Assembly: GCF_001468395.1 (NCBI RefSeq)
Contig: NZ_LNSG01000008.1
Location: 124,001-188,000, forward strand
Direction of reading: 5' to 3'
Length of the DNA stretch: 64,000 nucleotides
Source of the DNA: Sphingopyxis sp. H073
GTDB lineage: Bacteria; Pseudomonadota; Alphaproteobacteria; Sphingomonadales; Sphingomonadaceae
Every line of letters begins with the position of its first letter. The stretch's first letter is position 1. A program made the position numbers and the translations under genes. Shown piece after piece: positions 18,283 through 27,241 of this stretch. Below the pieces are notes generated by a model. The model did not search any database. It was not told the origin of the DNA and saw only the letters and a program-made list of their open reading frames with translations.

Positions 18283-19241
18283 GCGGGCGCCTCATCGCTC
18301 CGCGCGCGCGTCCACAGACCGTCGCGGCTGATCCGCCGCTCCGGCGGACGGCGCAGCACCGACCAGCCGGCGCGCGCAACCCACCCGAGCTTGGCGAGAC
18401 GCGAGGTCCCCGCGCGGTGGTCCCACGCATGATCGCCGCGCGCCCGCACCTCGCGCGCGATGTCGCCATAGATGCCGGCGGCGGCGAGCACCGCCCAGCG
18501 GCTGCGCGGAGGCAGCTTGCGCGCGCCCCAACGCGCCGACGCCTCATATTCCCCGGCCATTTCGGCGAGCCATTTCGCCATGACCGCAAGCCGCGAACGA
18601 TAGGCGGGGTGCATATGCTGGCCGGGTGGAATATCGAGTTCGACCATCCAGTCGACGGGCAGGTAGCAGCGATCGGCGGCGGCATCCTCGGCGACGTCGC
18701 GCGCGATGTTTGCGAGCTGGAAGGCGATGCCGAGGTCCGAGGCGCGGTCGAGCGTGATCGTATCCTTGGGGTTGATCCCCATCACCAGCGCCATCGCGAC
18801 GCCGACGGCGCCCGCGACATGATAGCTGTAGCGCAGCAGGTCGGCCTCGCTGCGCGGACGCCAATCCTTCGCGTCAAGCTCGAAGCCCGCGACGATGTCA
18901 TCGATCACGGAGCGTGGAATAGCGATTTCGGTCAGCAGCAGCCCGAGTGCGTCGAACGCGGGCTCGCCCGTCGGTTCGCCCGCGAACGCCTTGTCGGTCT
19001 GCGCGCGGATATGGGCGACCGCAGCGGCGGGATCTTGTCCCGGCCGCATCGTCCCGCCATGATCCTGCCCGTCGGTCAGGTCGTCGGCGGCGCGGCACCA
19101 GGCGTAAAGCAGCCAGACGCGCTCGCGGGTGATCCGGTCGAAGAGCTGGCTGGCGAGCGCGAAGCTTTTCGATCCGCGCGCGATGCTGTCGTGCGCGAAA
19201 CCGTGGAGGGCATGTGCGTCATAGGCCCCCCCGTCGATCAT
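18279..19241 (-). CDS. crtB: Phytoene synthase
   Basis: A 320-residue squalene/phytoene synthase. The hallmark segments are HDSIARGSKSFALASQLF (about 15-32) and LLYAWCRAADDLTDGQDH, with the first aspartate-rich motif in DDLTD. The second is LGIAFQLANIARDVAEDA, followed by CYLPVDWM. It condenses two geranylgeranyl diphosphates to phytoene, the first committed step of C40 carotenoids. The start at 19241 overlaps the stop of the LOG gene by one base, and its stop overlaps pnuC. It therefore sits in a LOG-crtB-pnuC-kinase unit, apart from the crtY-crtI unit. Confidence 0.92.
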   Translation of the reverse strand: MIDGGAYDAHALHGFAHDSIARGSKSFALASQLFDRITRERVWLLYAWCRAADDLTDGQDHGGTMRPGQDPAAAVAHIRAQTDKAFAGEPTGEPAFDALGLLLTEIAIPRSVIDDIVAGFELDAKDWRPRSEADLLRYSYHVAGAVGVAMALVMGINPKDTITLDRASDLGIAFQLANIARDVAEDAAADRCYLPVDWMVELDIPPGQHMHPAYRSRLAVMAKWLAEMAGEYEASARWGARKLPPRSRWAVLAAAGIYGDIAREVRARGDHAWDHRAGTSRLAKLGWVARAGWSVLRRPPERRISRDGLWTRARSDEAPA

Positions 19242-19822
19242 TACAGATTTTCGGCCTTCATCGCGAAGATCGTCTGGTGCGGAACGTAAGACGCCATCTT
19301 GTCGAGCAGCTCGTCGAGGCCCGCGTCGACGATCATGATCCCGGCATGCGCGGGGCGGATGAAGCCGACCTCGACCATCTTGCGGTTGAACGCGATCAGC
19401 TCGTTGTAGAAGCCCGCCGCGTTCAGCACCCCCACCGGCTTGCTGTGATAGCCGAGCTGCGCCCAGCTGATCGCCTCCCACAATTCGTCCATCGTGCCGA
19501 CGCCGCCGGGAATAGTCAGGAAACCGTCCGAGAGGTCGGTGAACATCTTCTTCCGCTCGTGCATGCCGCTGACGACGTGGAGCTCGGTGCAGCCGCGATG
19601 CGCGACCTCGGCACCGACGAGCGCTTCGGGGATGATCCCGATGACCTCGCCACCGGCTTCCAAGGCGCTGTCGGCGACCGCGCCCATCAGCCCGAGGCGG
19701 CCGCCGCCATAGACGACGCCGATCCCGCGCTCGGCCAGCGCGCGGCCGACGTGGCGCGCGGTTTCGATATAGATCGGATCTTCGGGGGTCGCGGACCCGC
19801 AATAGACGGCAAGGCGTTTCAT
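19241..19822 (-). CDS. LOG family protein (TIGR00730, nucleotide phosphoribohydrolase-like)
   Basis: A 193-residue Rossmann-fold protein. It opens KRLAVYCGSATPEDPIY and carries the LOG signature PGGVGTMDELWEAISWAQLG near residue 105, with YGGGRLGLMGAVADSAL upstream. LOG-type enzymes remove ribose 5-phosphate from nucleotides such as AMP or cytokinin nucleotides. Because it shares a coupled operon with PnuC and a nicotinamide riboside kinase, a role in nucleotide or nicotinamide nucleotide turnover is a fair guess, but only inference. It leads the LOG-crtB-pnuC-kinase operon. Confidence 0.88.
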   Translation of the reverse strand: MKRLAVYCGSATPEDPIYIETARHVGRALAERGIGVVYGGGRLGLMGAVADSALEAGGEVIGIIPEALVGAEVAHRGCTELHVVSGMHERKKMFTDLSDGFLTIPGGVGTMDELWEAISWAQLGYHSKPVGVLNAAGFYNELIAFNRKMVEVGFIRPAHAGIMIVDAGLDELLDKMASYVPHQTIFAMKAENL

Positions 19823-19844
19823 CGCTTCGTGGCTTTCATAAATT

Positions 19845-19931
19845 CCGTTTGGGCTGAGCCTGTCGAAGCCCCGCTCTTTCTTTCGCGCCTTTGCCGGAAG
19901 AACGGCCCTTCGACAAGCTCAGGGCGAACGG
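19845..19931. repeat. Intergenic inverted repeat ('CTGAGCCTGTCGAAG' type)
   Basis: Arms at 19845-19868 and 19908-19931 pair over 24 bases with a few mismatches; the core TGAGCCTGTCGAAG pairs with CTTCGACAAGCTCA with one mismatch. The 39-base loop holds CTTTCTTTCGCGCC. The element separates crtI from the LOG gene and probably marks the border between the two carotenoid transcription units. This sequence type is familiar from dispersed palindromes in sphingomonads. Confidence 0.85.
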
Positions 19932-19937
19932 CGGTGG

Positions 19938-21407
19938 TCATTCAAGCATCAGGGCTGCCGTCGCCTTCGCGCTTCCCACCACCCCCGGAATGCCGGCGCC
20001 GGGGTGCGTGCCGGCACCCACGAAATAGAGGTTCGAAATCGCGTCATCGCGATTGTGGGCGCGGAAATACGCGCTTTGCCACAGCACGGGTTCAAGGCTG
20101 AAGGCGCTGCCCAGATGCGCCGACAGGTCGCGGCCGAAATCGGTGGGAGCGTAATGGAAACGGGTGACGAGGTTGGCGCGGAGGCCGGGGGCGACGCGGC
20201 GTTCGACCTCATCGAGGATCGCGTCGGCGAAGCGCGCGCCGAAATCGCCGTCCCAGTCGGGCTGCGTCTTGCCGAGATGCGCGACGGGCGCGAGCGCGTA
20301 GAAGGCCGAATGGCCGGGTGGCGCCATCGCCGGATCGGTGATGCTGGGATGGTGGAGGTAGAGCGAGAAATCCTCAGGCACCTTGCCACCGTATATGTCG
20401 CTCAGCAGGCCTTTGTAGCGCGGACCGAAGAGGATGCTGTGGTGCGCGATGTCAGGATAGTCGCCCTTCACGCCGAAATGGACGACGAAGAGCGAGGGCG
20501 ACCAGCGCTTGCGGGCGAGGCTCTTTGCGACCTTCCGCCCACGCGGATGGTCGAGCAGGTCCTTGTAGCTGTGCATCAGGTCGCTGTTGCACGCGATCAT
20601 GTCGGCGCCGGCGCGCCAACCGCTTTGTGTCGCGACAGAGGTGACGCGGTCCCCGCTTGTGGCGATCGAGATCACCGGATCGCCAAGGCGCAATTCGCCG
20701 CCGAGCCGCTCGAACAGCTTCACCATCGCGCCGACCAGCGCGTTGGTCCCGCCACGCGCGAACCAGACGCCGCCGTCCTTTTCGATCGTGTGGATGAGCG
20801 CGTAGATGCTGCTCGTCGTCATCGGGTTGCCGCCGACGAGCAAGGTGTGAAAGGACAGCGCCTGCCGCAGCCGCTCGTCGTCGACATAGGACGAAACGAT
20901 CGAATAGACGCTGCGCCAGGCCTGGTATTTCATCAGCGCAGGCGCGGCGCGGATCATCGAGGCGAAGTCGAGAAAGGCAACCGCGCCGAGCTTCACATAA
21001 CCCTGTTCGTACACGCCCCTCGAATAATCGAGGAAGCGGTCGTAGCCGTCGATGTCGGCGGGGTTCAGCTTTGCTATCTCGGCGCGCAGCGCCGCCTCGT
21101 CGTTCGAATAATCGAAGTTGGTGCCGTCGGGCCAGTTCAGGCGATAGAAGGGCATCACCGGCATCAGATCGACGTCGGCGGCCATGTTCTGCCCGCTGAG
21201 CGCCCACAGTTCCTGCAGGCACGGCGGATCGGTGATCACGGTCGGACCGGCGTCGAAGGTGAAGCCGTCCTTCCGCCAATGATAGGCGCGCCCGCCGGGC
21301 TTGTCGCGCGCCTCGACGATCGTGGTTTGAACACCCGCCGATTGCAGCCGGATCGCGAGCGCGAGCCCACCGAATCCGGCGCCGATGACGATCGCGCGGC
21401 GGGTCAT
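19938..21407 (-). CDS. crtI: Phytoene desaturase
   Basis: A 489-residue FAD-dependent desaturase. The N-terminal dinucleotide-binding motif is AIVIGAGFGGLALAIRLQSA (about 5-24), followed by PGGRAYHWRKDGFTFDAGPT. The C-terminal signature reads NLYFVGAGTHPGAGIPGVVG near residue 460, as in CrtI. It converts phytoene to lycopene at the membrane. Its start overlaps the stop of crtY (ATGA, 21404-21407), so the order is crtY then crtI on the minus strand. Length and motifs are intact. Confidence 0.95.
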   Translation of the reverse strand: MTRRAIVIGAGFGGLALAIRLQSAGVQTTIVEARDKPGGRAYHWRKDGFTFDAGPTVITDPPCLQELWALSGQNMAADVDLMPVMPFYRLNWPDGTNFDYSNDEAALRAEIAKLNPADIDGYDRFLDYSRGVYEQGYVKLGAVAFLDFASMIRAAPALMKYQAWRSVYSIVSSYVDDERLRQALSFHTLLVGGNPMTTSSIYALIHTIEKDGGVWFARGGTNALVGAMVKLFERLGGELRLGDPVISIATSGDRVTSVATQSGWRAGADMIACNSDLMHSYKDLLDHPRGRKVAKSLARKRWSPSLFVVHFGVKGDYPDIAHHSILFGPRYKGLLSDIYGGKVPEDFSLYLHHPSITDPAMAPPGHSAFYALAPVAHLGKTQPDWDGDFGARFADAILDEVERRVAPGLRANLVTRFHYAPTDFGRDLSAHLGSAFSLEPVLWQSAYFRAHNRDDAISNLYFVGAGTHPGAGIPGVVGSAKATAALMLE

Positions 21408-22561
21408 TTCCAGTCCAATCTCGAAAGCGCCGCAATCGCGCGGCCGACGGGTACGGGCGGTTTGCCCGACAATATTCTGAGCTTGTCGGCGGCGTTCGGC
21501 CGTCCGGCATAGAAGCGCGCGATGAGGCCCGGCGACAGGCGATAGAAGCGCTCGAAGATGCGGTAGCGTTCGGCGGGTTCGGCGGCGCGGAAGAGCATCG
21601 CGCCGAGCATGCGATAGAAGCGCTGGCGGCGCCAGGATGCTGCGGCGCGATCGCGCAAAAGGATCGGCAGATCGGCACTGCCGATCAGATCGGGCAGCGC
21701 CGCGGCGGTTCGCACGGCGTCGGGCAGCGAATATCCCGTGAGGGCATGAAACACCCCGGCGCGCACGCCGATCCGCGCGGTGCGGTCCGATTCGGGCCAG
21801 AGGCGGTCGAAATCGCCGGCCACGACCACCGGGAGCACGCCGGTTTCCTCGCGCGTGGTCGCGGTCACATTCCATTGGCGCCGCGCCGCATAGTCGGCGA
21901 TCCGATCGCGGACCGCCGCAACGTCGAGATCGGGGCTGTCGCTATAATAGGTGTCCTCGACGAAGATCGTCTCGGCATCAAACGGGAGCAGATAGACGAA
22001 GCGATAGCCGTCGAGCTGGTCGACGGTAGCATCCATGACGAGCGGGCGGTCGATGCCATGCCCGCCCTCGACGGTCAGCGCCTGGCCAACGAATTTCTGC
22101 CAGCCGCAATCAAGGTCCGAAAGCTTGCCCGCGCCGCGCGCGTCGATGACATGCTTCGCCGAAAGCCGCCCGCCGCGCGCGAGCAGCAGATGGTCGGGCG
22201 CGACATGCTTGGCCCTGTCGGAGATGATGCGGCCCTCGGGCAACGCTGCCGCTACCGCCTCGGCCAACGCTTCGCCGGGAATGCTCTTATACCCCATGCG
22301 CAGCGTCCGGGCGTGCGCGGAGAAAGCGACGTCGTACCGATCCCAATGATACCGGACGAGCGGTGCGACGAGCCAGCGGTCGCGCTTCGCGATGTCGCTG
22401 TCGAAGAAGGACCAGATATGATTGCCGCCGATCGGGCCGGGCTCGACCAGCCGGACGTCGAGGCCCGGCCGCTTTGCCGCGAGCGCGAGCGCCGCGAGCC
22501 CGCCCGCGAGCCCGCCGCCGACGATCGCTATGTCACAAGAGTCGGTGTTCGCCGCGGCCAT
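21404..22561 (-). CDS. crtY: Lycopene beta-cyclase
   Basis: A 385-residue flavoprotein of the CrtY type. The FAD-binding opening is CDIAIVGGGLAGGLAALALA (about 9-28). Further conserved blocks are GPIGGNHIWSFFDSD, the VMDATVDQLDGYRFVYLLPF segment, IFVEDTYYSDSPDLD, and a late RIGVRAGVFHALTGYSLPDA. It closes the ends of lycopene to give beta-carotene. It is the first gene of the crtY-crtI pair and is divergent from the hydroxylase gene across only 46 bases, where both promoters must lie. Confidence 0.94.
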   Translation of the reverse strand: MAAANTDSCDIAIVGGGLAGGLAALALAAKRPGLDVRLVEPGPIGGNHIWSFFDSDIAKRDRWLVAPLVRYHWDRYDVAFSAHARTLRMGYKSIPGEALAEAVAAALPEGRIISDRAKHVAPDHLLLARGGRLSAKHVIDARGAGKLSDLDCGWQKFVGQALTVEGGHGIDRPLVMDATVDQLDGYRFVYLLPFDAETIFVEDTYYSDSPDLDVAAVRDRIADYAARRQWNVTATTREETGVLPVVVAGDFDRLWPESDRTARIGVRAGVFHALTGYSLPDAVRTAAALPDLIGSADLPILLRDRAAASWRRQRFYRMLGAMLFRAAEPAERYRIFERFYRLSPGLIARFYAGRPNAADKLRILSGKPPVPVGRAIAALSRLDWK

Positions 22562-22607
22562 GCGTCCGCCCTAGCCGCAGCGCGCGCGGGCGGCTATCGC
22601 TTCGTGC

Positions 22608-23357
22608 ATGGCGGCGATCCTTTTCTCCGCGCTCGCGATGACGCTGATCGTCGGGGTGCGCTATCTGATCAGCAGCGGCGGCTTCGCGCTGGCGACGCGG
22701 ATTAAGCACCCGGGCCTCTATCGCGGCCTCGAACCGCAGATGAAGCGCGAGATCGGCTGGAGCCTTGCGAGCGCCGCGATCTACGGCATTCCGGCGGGCG
22801 TCGTGGCCTGGGGATGGCAGGAACGCGGCTGGACGCGCATCTACACCGACGTTCACGCTCTTCCGCTCTGGTATTTGCCGGTCAGCCTGCTCGCCTATCT
22901 GATGCTCCACGACACATGGTTTTACTGGACGCACAGGCTGATGCACCGGCCACGCTGGTTCCGCATCGCGCATGCGGTGCACCATCAGAGCCGCCCGCCG
23001 ACCGCCTGGGCGGCGATGAGCTTTCATCCGGTCGAGGCGATCACCGGCGCCGTGGTCATCCCGGCTTTGGTGTTCCTGATCCCGATCCATGTCGCGGTGC
23101 TGGGGCTGGTGCTGACGATCATGACCGTGATGGGCGTCGGCAATCATATGGGATGGGAGATGTTCCCGCGCGCGCTGGTGCATGGACCCGCGGGGCGCTG
23201 GCTGATAACCGCGACGCATCACGAGGCGCATCACGCCGCCTATCGGGGGAATTATGGGCTCTATTTCCGTTTCTGGGACAAGGCGTGCGGCACGGATATC
23301 GGGCTCGGTTCTTTTGCCGCTGCTGCTGACCGCCGCGAGCGCGCCGCCGACGGTTGA
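22608..23357 (+). CDS. Sterol desaturase / fatty acid hydroxylase superfamily membrane protein, candidate carotenoid-modifying enzyme
   Basis: A 249-residue membrane di-iron protein with about five hydrophobic segments. The histidine clusters are HDTWFYWTHRLMH (about 104-116), HAVHHQSRPP (about 124) and THHEAHHAAYRGNYG (near 205-219). It belongs to the fatty acid hydroxylase superfamily, but reads like the sterol-desaturase branch rather than short CrtZ. Its place beside crtY suggests a role in carotenoid or membrane lipid hydroxylation; this is inference from context. Its 3' end overlaps the DUF2141 gene by 104 bases, and the residues after DKACGTD look like an appended tail. Confidence 0.75.
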   Translation: MAAILFSALAMTLIVGVRYLISSGGFALATRIKHPGLYRGLEPQMKREIGWSLASAAIYGIPAGVVAWGWQERGWTRIYTDVHALPLWYLPVSLLAYLMLHDTWFYWTHRLMHRPRWFRIAHAVHHQSRPPTAWAAMSFHPVEAITGAVVIPALVFLIPIHVAVLGLVLTIMTVMGVGNHMGWEMFPRALVHGPAGRWLITATHHEAHHAAYRGNYGLYFRFWDKACGTDIGLGSFAAAADRRERAADG

Positions 23358-23712
23358 GGTCAGCGTCACCGGCCTGCGCAACGACAAGGGCCAGATTCTC
23401 GTCTGTCTGACCACGAACCCCAAGGCTTTCCCCGATTGCAGCAAGGACAAGGCCTCGGTGCGGATGGCGGTCAAGGCGGTCGACGCCGGCAATTTCGTGA
23501 TCCACGCGCCCGCCGAGGGCACCTATGCAATCGCGGTGGTGCATGACGAGAATGCCAACAACAGGATGGATATGGCGCTGTTCCTGCCGAAGGAAGGCTT
23601 CGGCTTCTCGCGCAACCCGGCGATCGGCATGGGGGCCCCGAGCTTCAAGTCGGCGAGCTTCGTGGTGACGGGCGACACGCGCCAGTCCATCCGGATGAAA
23701 TATATGCTGTAG
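23254..23712 (+). CDS. DUF2141 family exported protein
   Basis: A 152-residue protein with an N-terminal hydrophobic stretch (SVLLPLLLTAASA near 19-31) acting as a signal peptide. A DUF2141 domain follows, with EVSVTGLRNDKGQILVCL at the start, then YAIAVVHDENANNRMD and a GFGFSRN segment. Family function is unknown. The start at 23254 has GGGGA six bases upstream and lies inside the hydroxylase gene in another frame, so the two genes overlap by 104 bases. Homologues in other genomes often stand beside carotenoid or lipid genes, as here. Confidence 0.8.
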   Translation: MGSISVSGTRRAARISGSVLLPLLLTAASAPPTVEVSVTGLRNDKGQILVCLTTNPKAFPDCSKDKASVRMAVKAVDAGNFVIHAPAEGTYAIAVVHDENANNRMDMALFLPKEGFGFSRNPAIGMGAPSFKSASFVVTGDTRQSIRMKYML

Positions 23713-23811
23713 GCAAGCCCCGGCGAGCGATGGCGCCATGCGCCGGATTTTTCGTGTTTCGCGCGAAGACACAAAAGCGCGAGGAAGAGGACAAAAGAGG
23801 AGAAAATATCG

Positions 23812-25938
23812 ATGCGCAAGCCCATCTGCTTCGGCGCCAGCCTTCTCATTCTCGCCGCCCAGCCCGCCTTCGCCGGGCAAGCGACCGCGGAAACCGAATC
23901 CGCTTCCGCCCCGGCCTCCGCAATGGGCAGCGCGCGGCTGGGGCCCGAGCGCCGCTTTACCGGTGCCGACCTCTTCGACCTCGCCATCGCGTCCGATCCG
24001 CAGATCAGCCCTGACGGCCGCCGCATCGCCTATGTGCGGCGACAGAATGACATCATGACCGACCGCGCGGTCGGCTCGATCTGGCTGATCGATACGACGA
24101 CCGGCGAGGAAATCCCGCTGGGCGCCAATGAAGGCGCAACCTTCGCGCCGCGCTGGTCGCCCGACGGCGGACGTCTCGCCTATGTCTCGACCGCGGGCGG
24201 CTCGGCGCAACTGTGGGTGCGCTGGATGAGCGGCGGCGAAGCCGTTCGCCTCACCGGCCTGCCGACCTCGCCCTCCTCGCTGGCCTGGTCGCCCGACGGC
24301 CGCTCGATCGCCTATACGATGCTGGTCAAGGACGATGAGCCGAGCATCGGCAGCGCGCCGAAGAACAAGCCCGAGGGCGCCAAATGGGCCGAACCGCTCG
24401 AGGTCCACGACCTCCTTGCCTTCAAGGCCGACGGCGAGGGATTCCTCGAGCCCGGTTTCGAGAAGATATTCGTCGTTCCCGCGACCGGCGGTTCGCCGCG
24501 CCAGCTGACCTTCGGCCCCTATCACGACACCGGCCCCTTGAGCTGGTCGCGCGACGGCCGCACCCTCTATTTCAGCGCGAACCGCAAGCCCGATTGGGAG
24601 CGCGACCCCGTCGAGAGCGAAATCCACGCGCTCGACGTCGCGAGCGGCGCGGTCACCGCGCTCACCGACCGCAACGGTCCCGATGCGAATCCGCTCGTTT
24701 CGCCGGACGGCTCGAAAATCGCCTACCTCGGCTTCGACGACAAGCTGCGCGCCTATGAGAACACCCGGATCTACGTCATGAACCGCGACGGATCGGGCAA
24801 GCGCAGCCTGACCGCAAACTGGGATTACAGCGTCGATGCGATCCAGTGGGCCGCCGACGGCAAATCGATTTACGCGCAATATGACGATCATGGCGAAACC
24901 AAGGTCGCGCGCATCGGCCTCGACGGCTCGGCACGCACCGCTGCGACCGGCCTTTCGGGCGGTGGGCTCGACCGGCCCTATACCGGCGGCAGTTTCAGCG
25001 TGTCGGATGGCGGCGCGATCGCCTTCACCGGCGGCACCGGGCAGCGCCCCGCCGAGGTTCAACTCGCGCGCGGGGGCAGCGCGCGCGTTCTGACCGACCT
25101 CAACCGGTCATTGCGCGAAGTGAAATCGCTCGGCGCGGTGCGCAAGATCACCGTCGCCTCCAGCCACGACGGCAAGACGATCGAGGGCTGGCTGACCCTC
25201 CCACCCGGCTATCGCGAGGGACAGCGCGTGCCGCTGATCCTCGAAATCCACGGTGGGCCGTTCGCGGCCTATGGCGGTCATTTCTCGACCGACAACCAGC
25301 TTTACGCCGCCGCTGGCTATGCCGTCCTCTCGGCCAACCCGCGCGGTTCGACCAGCTACGGCGCGGCCTTCGCGAACGAGATCGACAAGGCCTACCCGGG
25401 CAATGATTATTTCGACCTCATCAGCATCGTCGATCGCGCGATCGAACTCGGCATCGCCGACCCGCAAGCACTCTTCGTCACCGGCGGTTCGGGCGGCGGC
25501 GTGCTGACCAGCTGGATCGTCGGCAAGACCGACCGTTTCAAGGCGGCGGTCGCGCAAAAGCCGGTGATCAACTGGACGTCGCAGGCGCTCACCGCCGACG
25601 GCCCCGGCTTCTTCGGCCCCTATTGGCTGGGCGCCGAGCCGTGGGAAAAGCCCGACCTCTACTGGTCGCTTTCGCCGCTGTCGCTCGTCGGCAATGTGAA
25701 GACCCCGACCTTGGTCATCGTCGGCGCCGAGGATTATCGCACCCCGGTCAGCGAGTCAGAGCAATATTATACCGCGCTCCGCCTGCGCGGTGTGCCGACC
25801 GCGCTGATCAAGGTGCCCGGCGCCAGCCACGGCGGGATCGCCGCGCGCCCGTCGCAGTCGGCCGCGAAAGCATCGGCGATCCTCGCCTGGTTCGAGAAGT
25901 ACAAGAAAGGCTGGTCGCCGCTGACGACGGACGACTAG
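23812..25938 (+). CDS. S9 family prolyl oligopeptidase-type serine peptidase, exported
   Basis: A 708-residue protein with a signal peptide (about 1-21, ending QPAFA). A beta-propeller follows, with repeated SPDGRRIAYV-like TolB/WD40 blades through about residue 440, then the alpha/beta hydrolase catalytic domain. The catalytic serine is Ser560 in GGSGGG, the aspartate lies in VGAEDYRTPVSESEQYY, and the histidine in GASHGGIAARP. It would cleave short peptides in the periplasm. It follows the DUF2141 gene by 99 bases and stands alone. Confidence 0.92.
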   Translation: MRKPICFGASLLILAAQPAFAGQATAETESASAPASAMGSARLGPERRFTGADLFDLAIASDPQISPDGRRIAYVRRQNDIMTDRAVGSIWLIDTTTGEEIPLGANEGATFAPRWSPDGGRLAYVSTAGGSAQLWVRWMSGGEAVRLTGLPTSPSSLAWSPDGRSIAYTMLVKDDEPSIGSAPKNKPEGAKWAEPLEVHDLLAFKADGEGFLEPGFEKIFVVPATGGSPRQLTFGPYHDTGPLSWSRDGRTLYFSANRKPDWERDPVESEIHALDVASGAVTALTDRNGPDANPLVSPDGSKIAYLGFDDKLRAYENTRIYVMNRDGSGKRSLTANWDYSVDAIQWAADGKSIYAQYDDHGETKVARIGLDGSARTAATGLSGGGLDRPYTGGSFSVSDGGAIAFTGGTGQRPAEVQLARGGSARVLTDLNRSLREVKSLGAVRKITVASSHDGKTIEGWLTLPPGYREGQRVPLILEIHGGPFAAYGGHFSTDNQLYAAAGYAVLSANPRGSTSYGAAFANEIDKAYPGNDYFDLISIVDRAIELGIADPQALFVTGGSGGGVLTSWIVGKTDRFKAAVAQKPVINWTSQALTADGPGFFGPYWLGAEPWEKPDLYWSLSPLSLVGNVKTPTLVIVGAEDYRTPVSESEQYYTALRLRGVPTALIKVPGASHGGIAARPSQSAAKASAILAWFEKYKKGWSPLTTDD

Positions 25939-26080
25939 GGTCCGCGTCACAAGCCTGTCATCACGAGGGCATAGCCCGATCCGGCATCCGGTTCCGGAAC
26001 GAGGCAAGCGCAGGAACGCAACCACCGCCGACACCGCGAACCGCTCGGCGCTGCAAATGGCGACGATCCGCAACTAGGTG

Positions 26081-26158
26081 ATGGCGTGGGTGCTCAAGCT
26101 TCCGGTTTCGATCCTGCTCTCGGGCGTGCTATACATGCTTTTGTCTGCCATCTTCTAA
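26081..26158 (+). CDS. Possible 25-residue hydrophobic peptide
   Basis: A tiny open frame starting MAWVLKLPVSILLSGVLYML and ending at TAA, with a single strongly hydrophobic helix. It stands in the 283-base gap between the S9 peptidase and the CorA-type gene. There is no convincing ribosome site, so it may be chance or a remnant of a membrane protein gene. Nothing else coding was seen in the gap. Confidence 0.2.
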   Translation: MAWVLKLPVSILLSGVLYMLLSAIF

Positions 26159-26221
26159 AGGATCAGGGCTACGGCAACGCGCGGAGACACGCCGGCCGCT
26201 CCGGACTTCGGGGCCATCGTG

Positions 26222-27169
26222 ATGCAGCCCGGGCTGATCTGGGGCTGCGCGCGCACCGGCGAAGGCACCGCGCTGATCGAGGAATGCGAAGCCTGCGCCG
26301 ACGCAAGCTTTCGCTGGCTCCACCTCAATCTTGCCGACGATCGCACCCAGCGCTGGCTCGACCGCTCGATCAAGCTCCCCGAGCCGATCCACGAGTTGAT
26401 GCTCGCGCGCGAAACGCACCAGCAGGTGATCGTCGAGGACGGCGTCGTCGGCCTCGTCCTTCAGGACTTCGAGCGTGAGTTTGACGTCGCGCAGACGTCG
26501 CAGATCGGCGCGCTCCACATCGTCATCACCCCGGATGTGATGCTCACCGGCCGCTACCATCCGATCCATTCGGCCGACATCATGCGCCAGCGCATCGCCG
26601 CGGGCTTCGACGTCTGCGACGGCGCCGACGCGCTCGGCCTCGCGATCGGGACAATGGTCGACGGGCTCAGCGAGCATGTCCATGCGCTGTCGGCCGACAT
26701 CCAGACCGCCGAGGACGAGTTTCTCAACGAACGGATGAGTCCCGCGACACGCGACCTCATCGCGGTGCGCCGCCGCGGCGCGCGGCTTCACCGCCTCGTC
26801 GCAGGGATGCGCGCGACGCTCGTCCGGCTCGAACGCGACCCCGACCTTCCGCCGCTGTTCGCCCCCGTCGCCGAGCGCCACGTCCAACGCCTCCACGCGC
26901 TCGACACCGACGTCGCGAGCACGCAGGCGCAGCTCCGCCAGCTACGCGACGAACTCGACCTGCAGGCCGCGCAAAAGACCAACCAGAATCTCTATTTCCT
27001 CTCGGTGATCAGCGCACTGCTGCTCCCCGCGACGCTCGTCACCGGCTTCTTCGGGATGAACACCGGCGGGCTGCCCTTCGCGCATACCGAGGCCGGAACC
27101 TTCGTCGCGGCGCTGGCAGCAGTGGCCTCTTCGGCGGCAACCTGGCTGCTTCTCCGCCGCCGCCCCTGA
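26222..27169 (+). CDS. CorA/ZntB family divalent cation transporter
   Basis: A 315-residue protein with a long cytoplasmic alpha/beta and coiled-coil region and two C-terminal membrane helices. The pore signature GMN appears as LVTGFFGMNTGGLPF near residue 277, preceded by FLSVISALLLPATL. The GMNTGGLPF form is typical of the ZntB branch, which moves zinc, rather than magnesium-selective CorA. The ATG at 26222 directly follows an alternative GTG at 26219. No regulator adjoins it. Confidence 0.85.
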   Translation: MQPGLIWGCARTGEGTALIEECEACADASFRWLHLNLADDRTQRWLDRSIKLPEPIHELMLARETHQQVIVEDGVVGLVLQDFEREFDVAQTSQIGALHIVITPDVMLTGRYHPIHSADIMRQRIAAGFDVCDGADALGLAIGTMVDGLSEHVHALSADIQTAEDEFLNERMSPATRDLIAVRRRGARLHRLVAGMRATLVRLERDPDLPPLFAPVAERHVQRLHALDTDVASTQAQLRQLRDELDLQAAQKTNQNLYFLSVISALLLPATLVTGFFGMNTGGLPFAHTEAGTFVAALAAVASSAATWLLLRRRP

Positions 27170-27241
27170 ATTTCTTCAGTCCGAATTCAATGGCTTGGAC
27201 AGTATCATAAATTCAATCGCACACGATTCAATCGCGCCCTA

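Noticed and set aside
26081..26158. The 25-residue hydrophobic frame as a firm gene
   Set aside because: No good ribosome site and too short to judge; listed only at low confidence.
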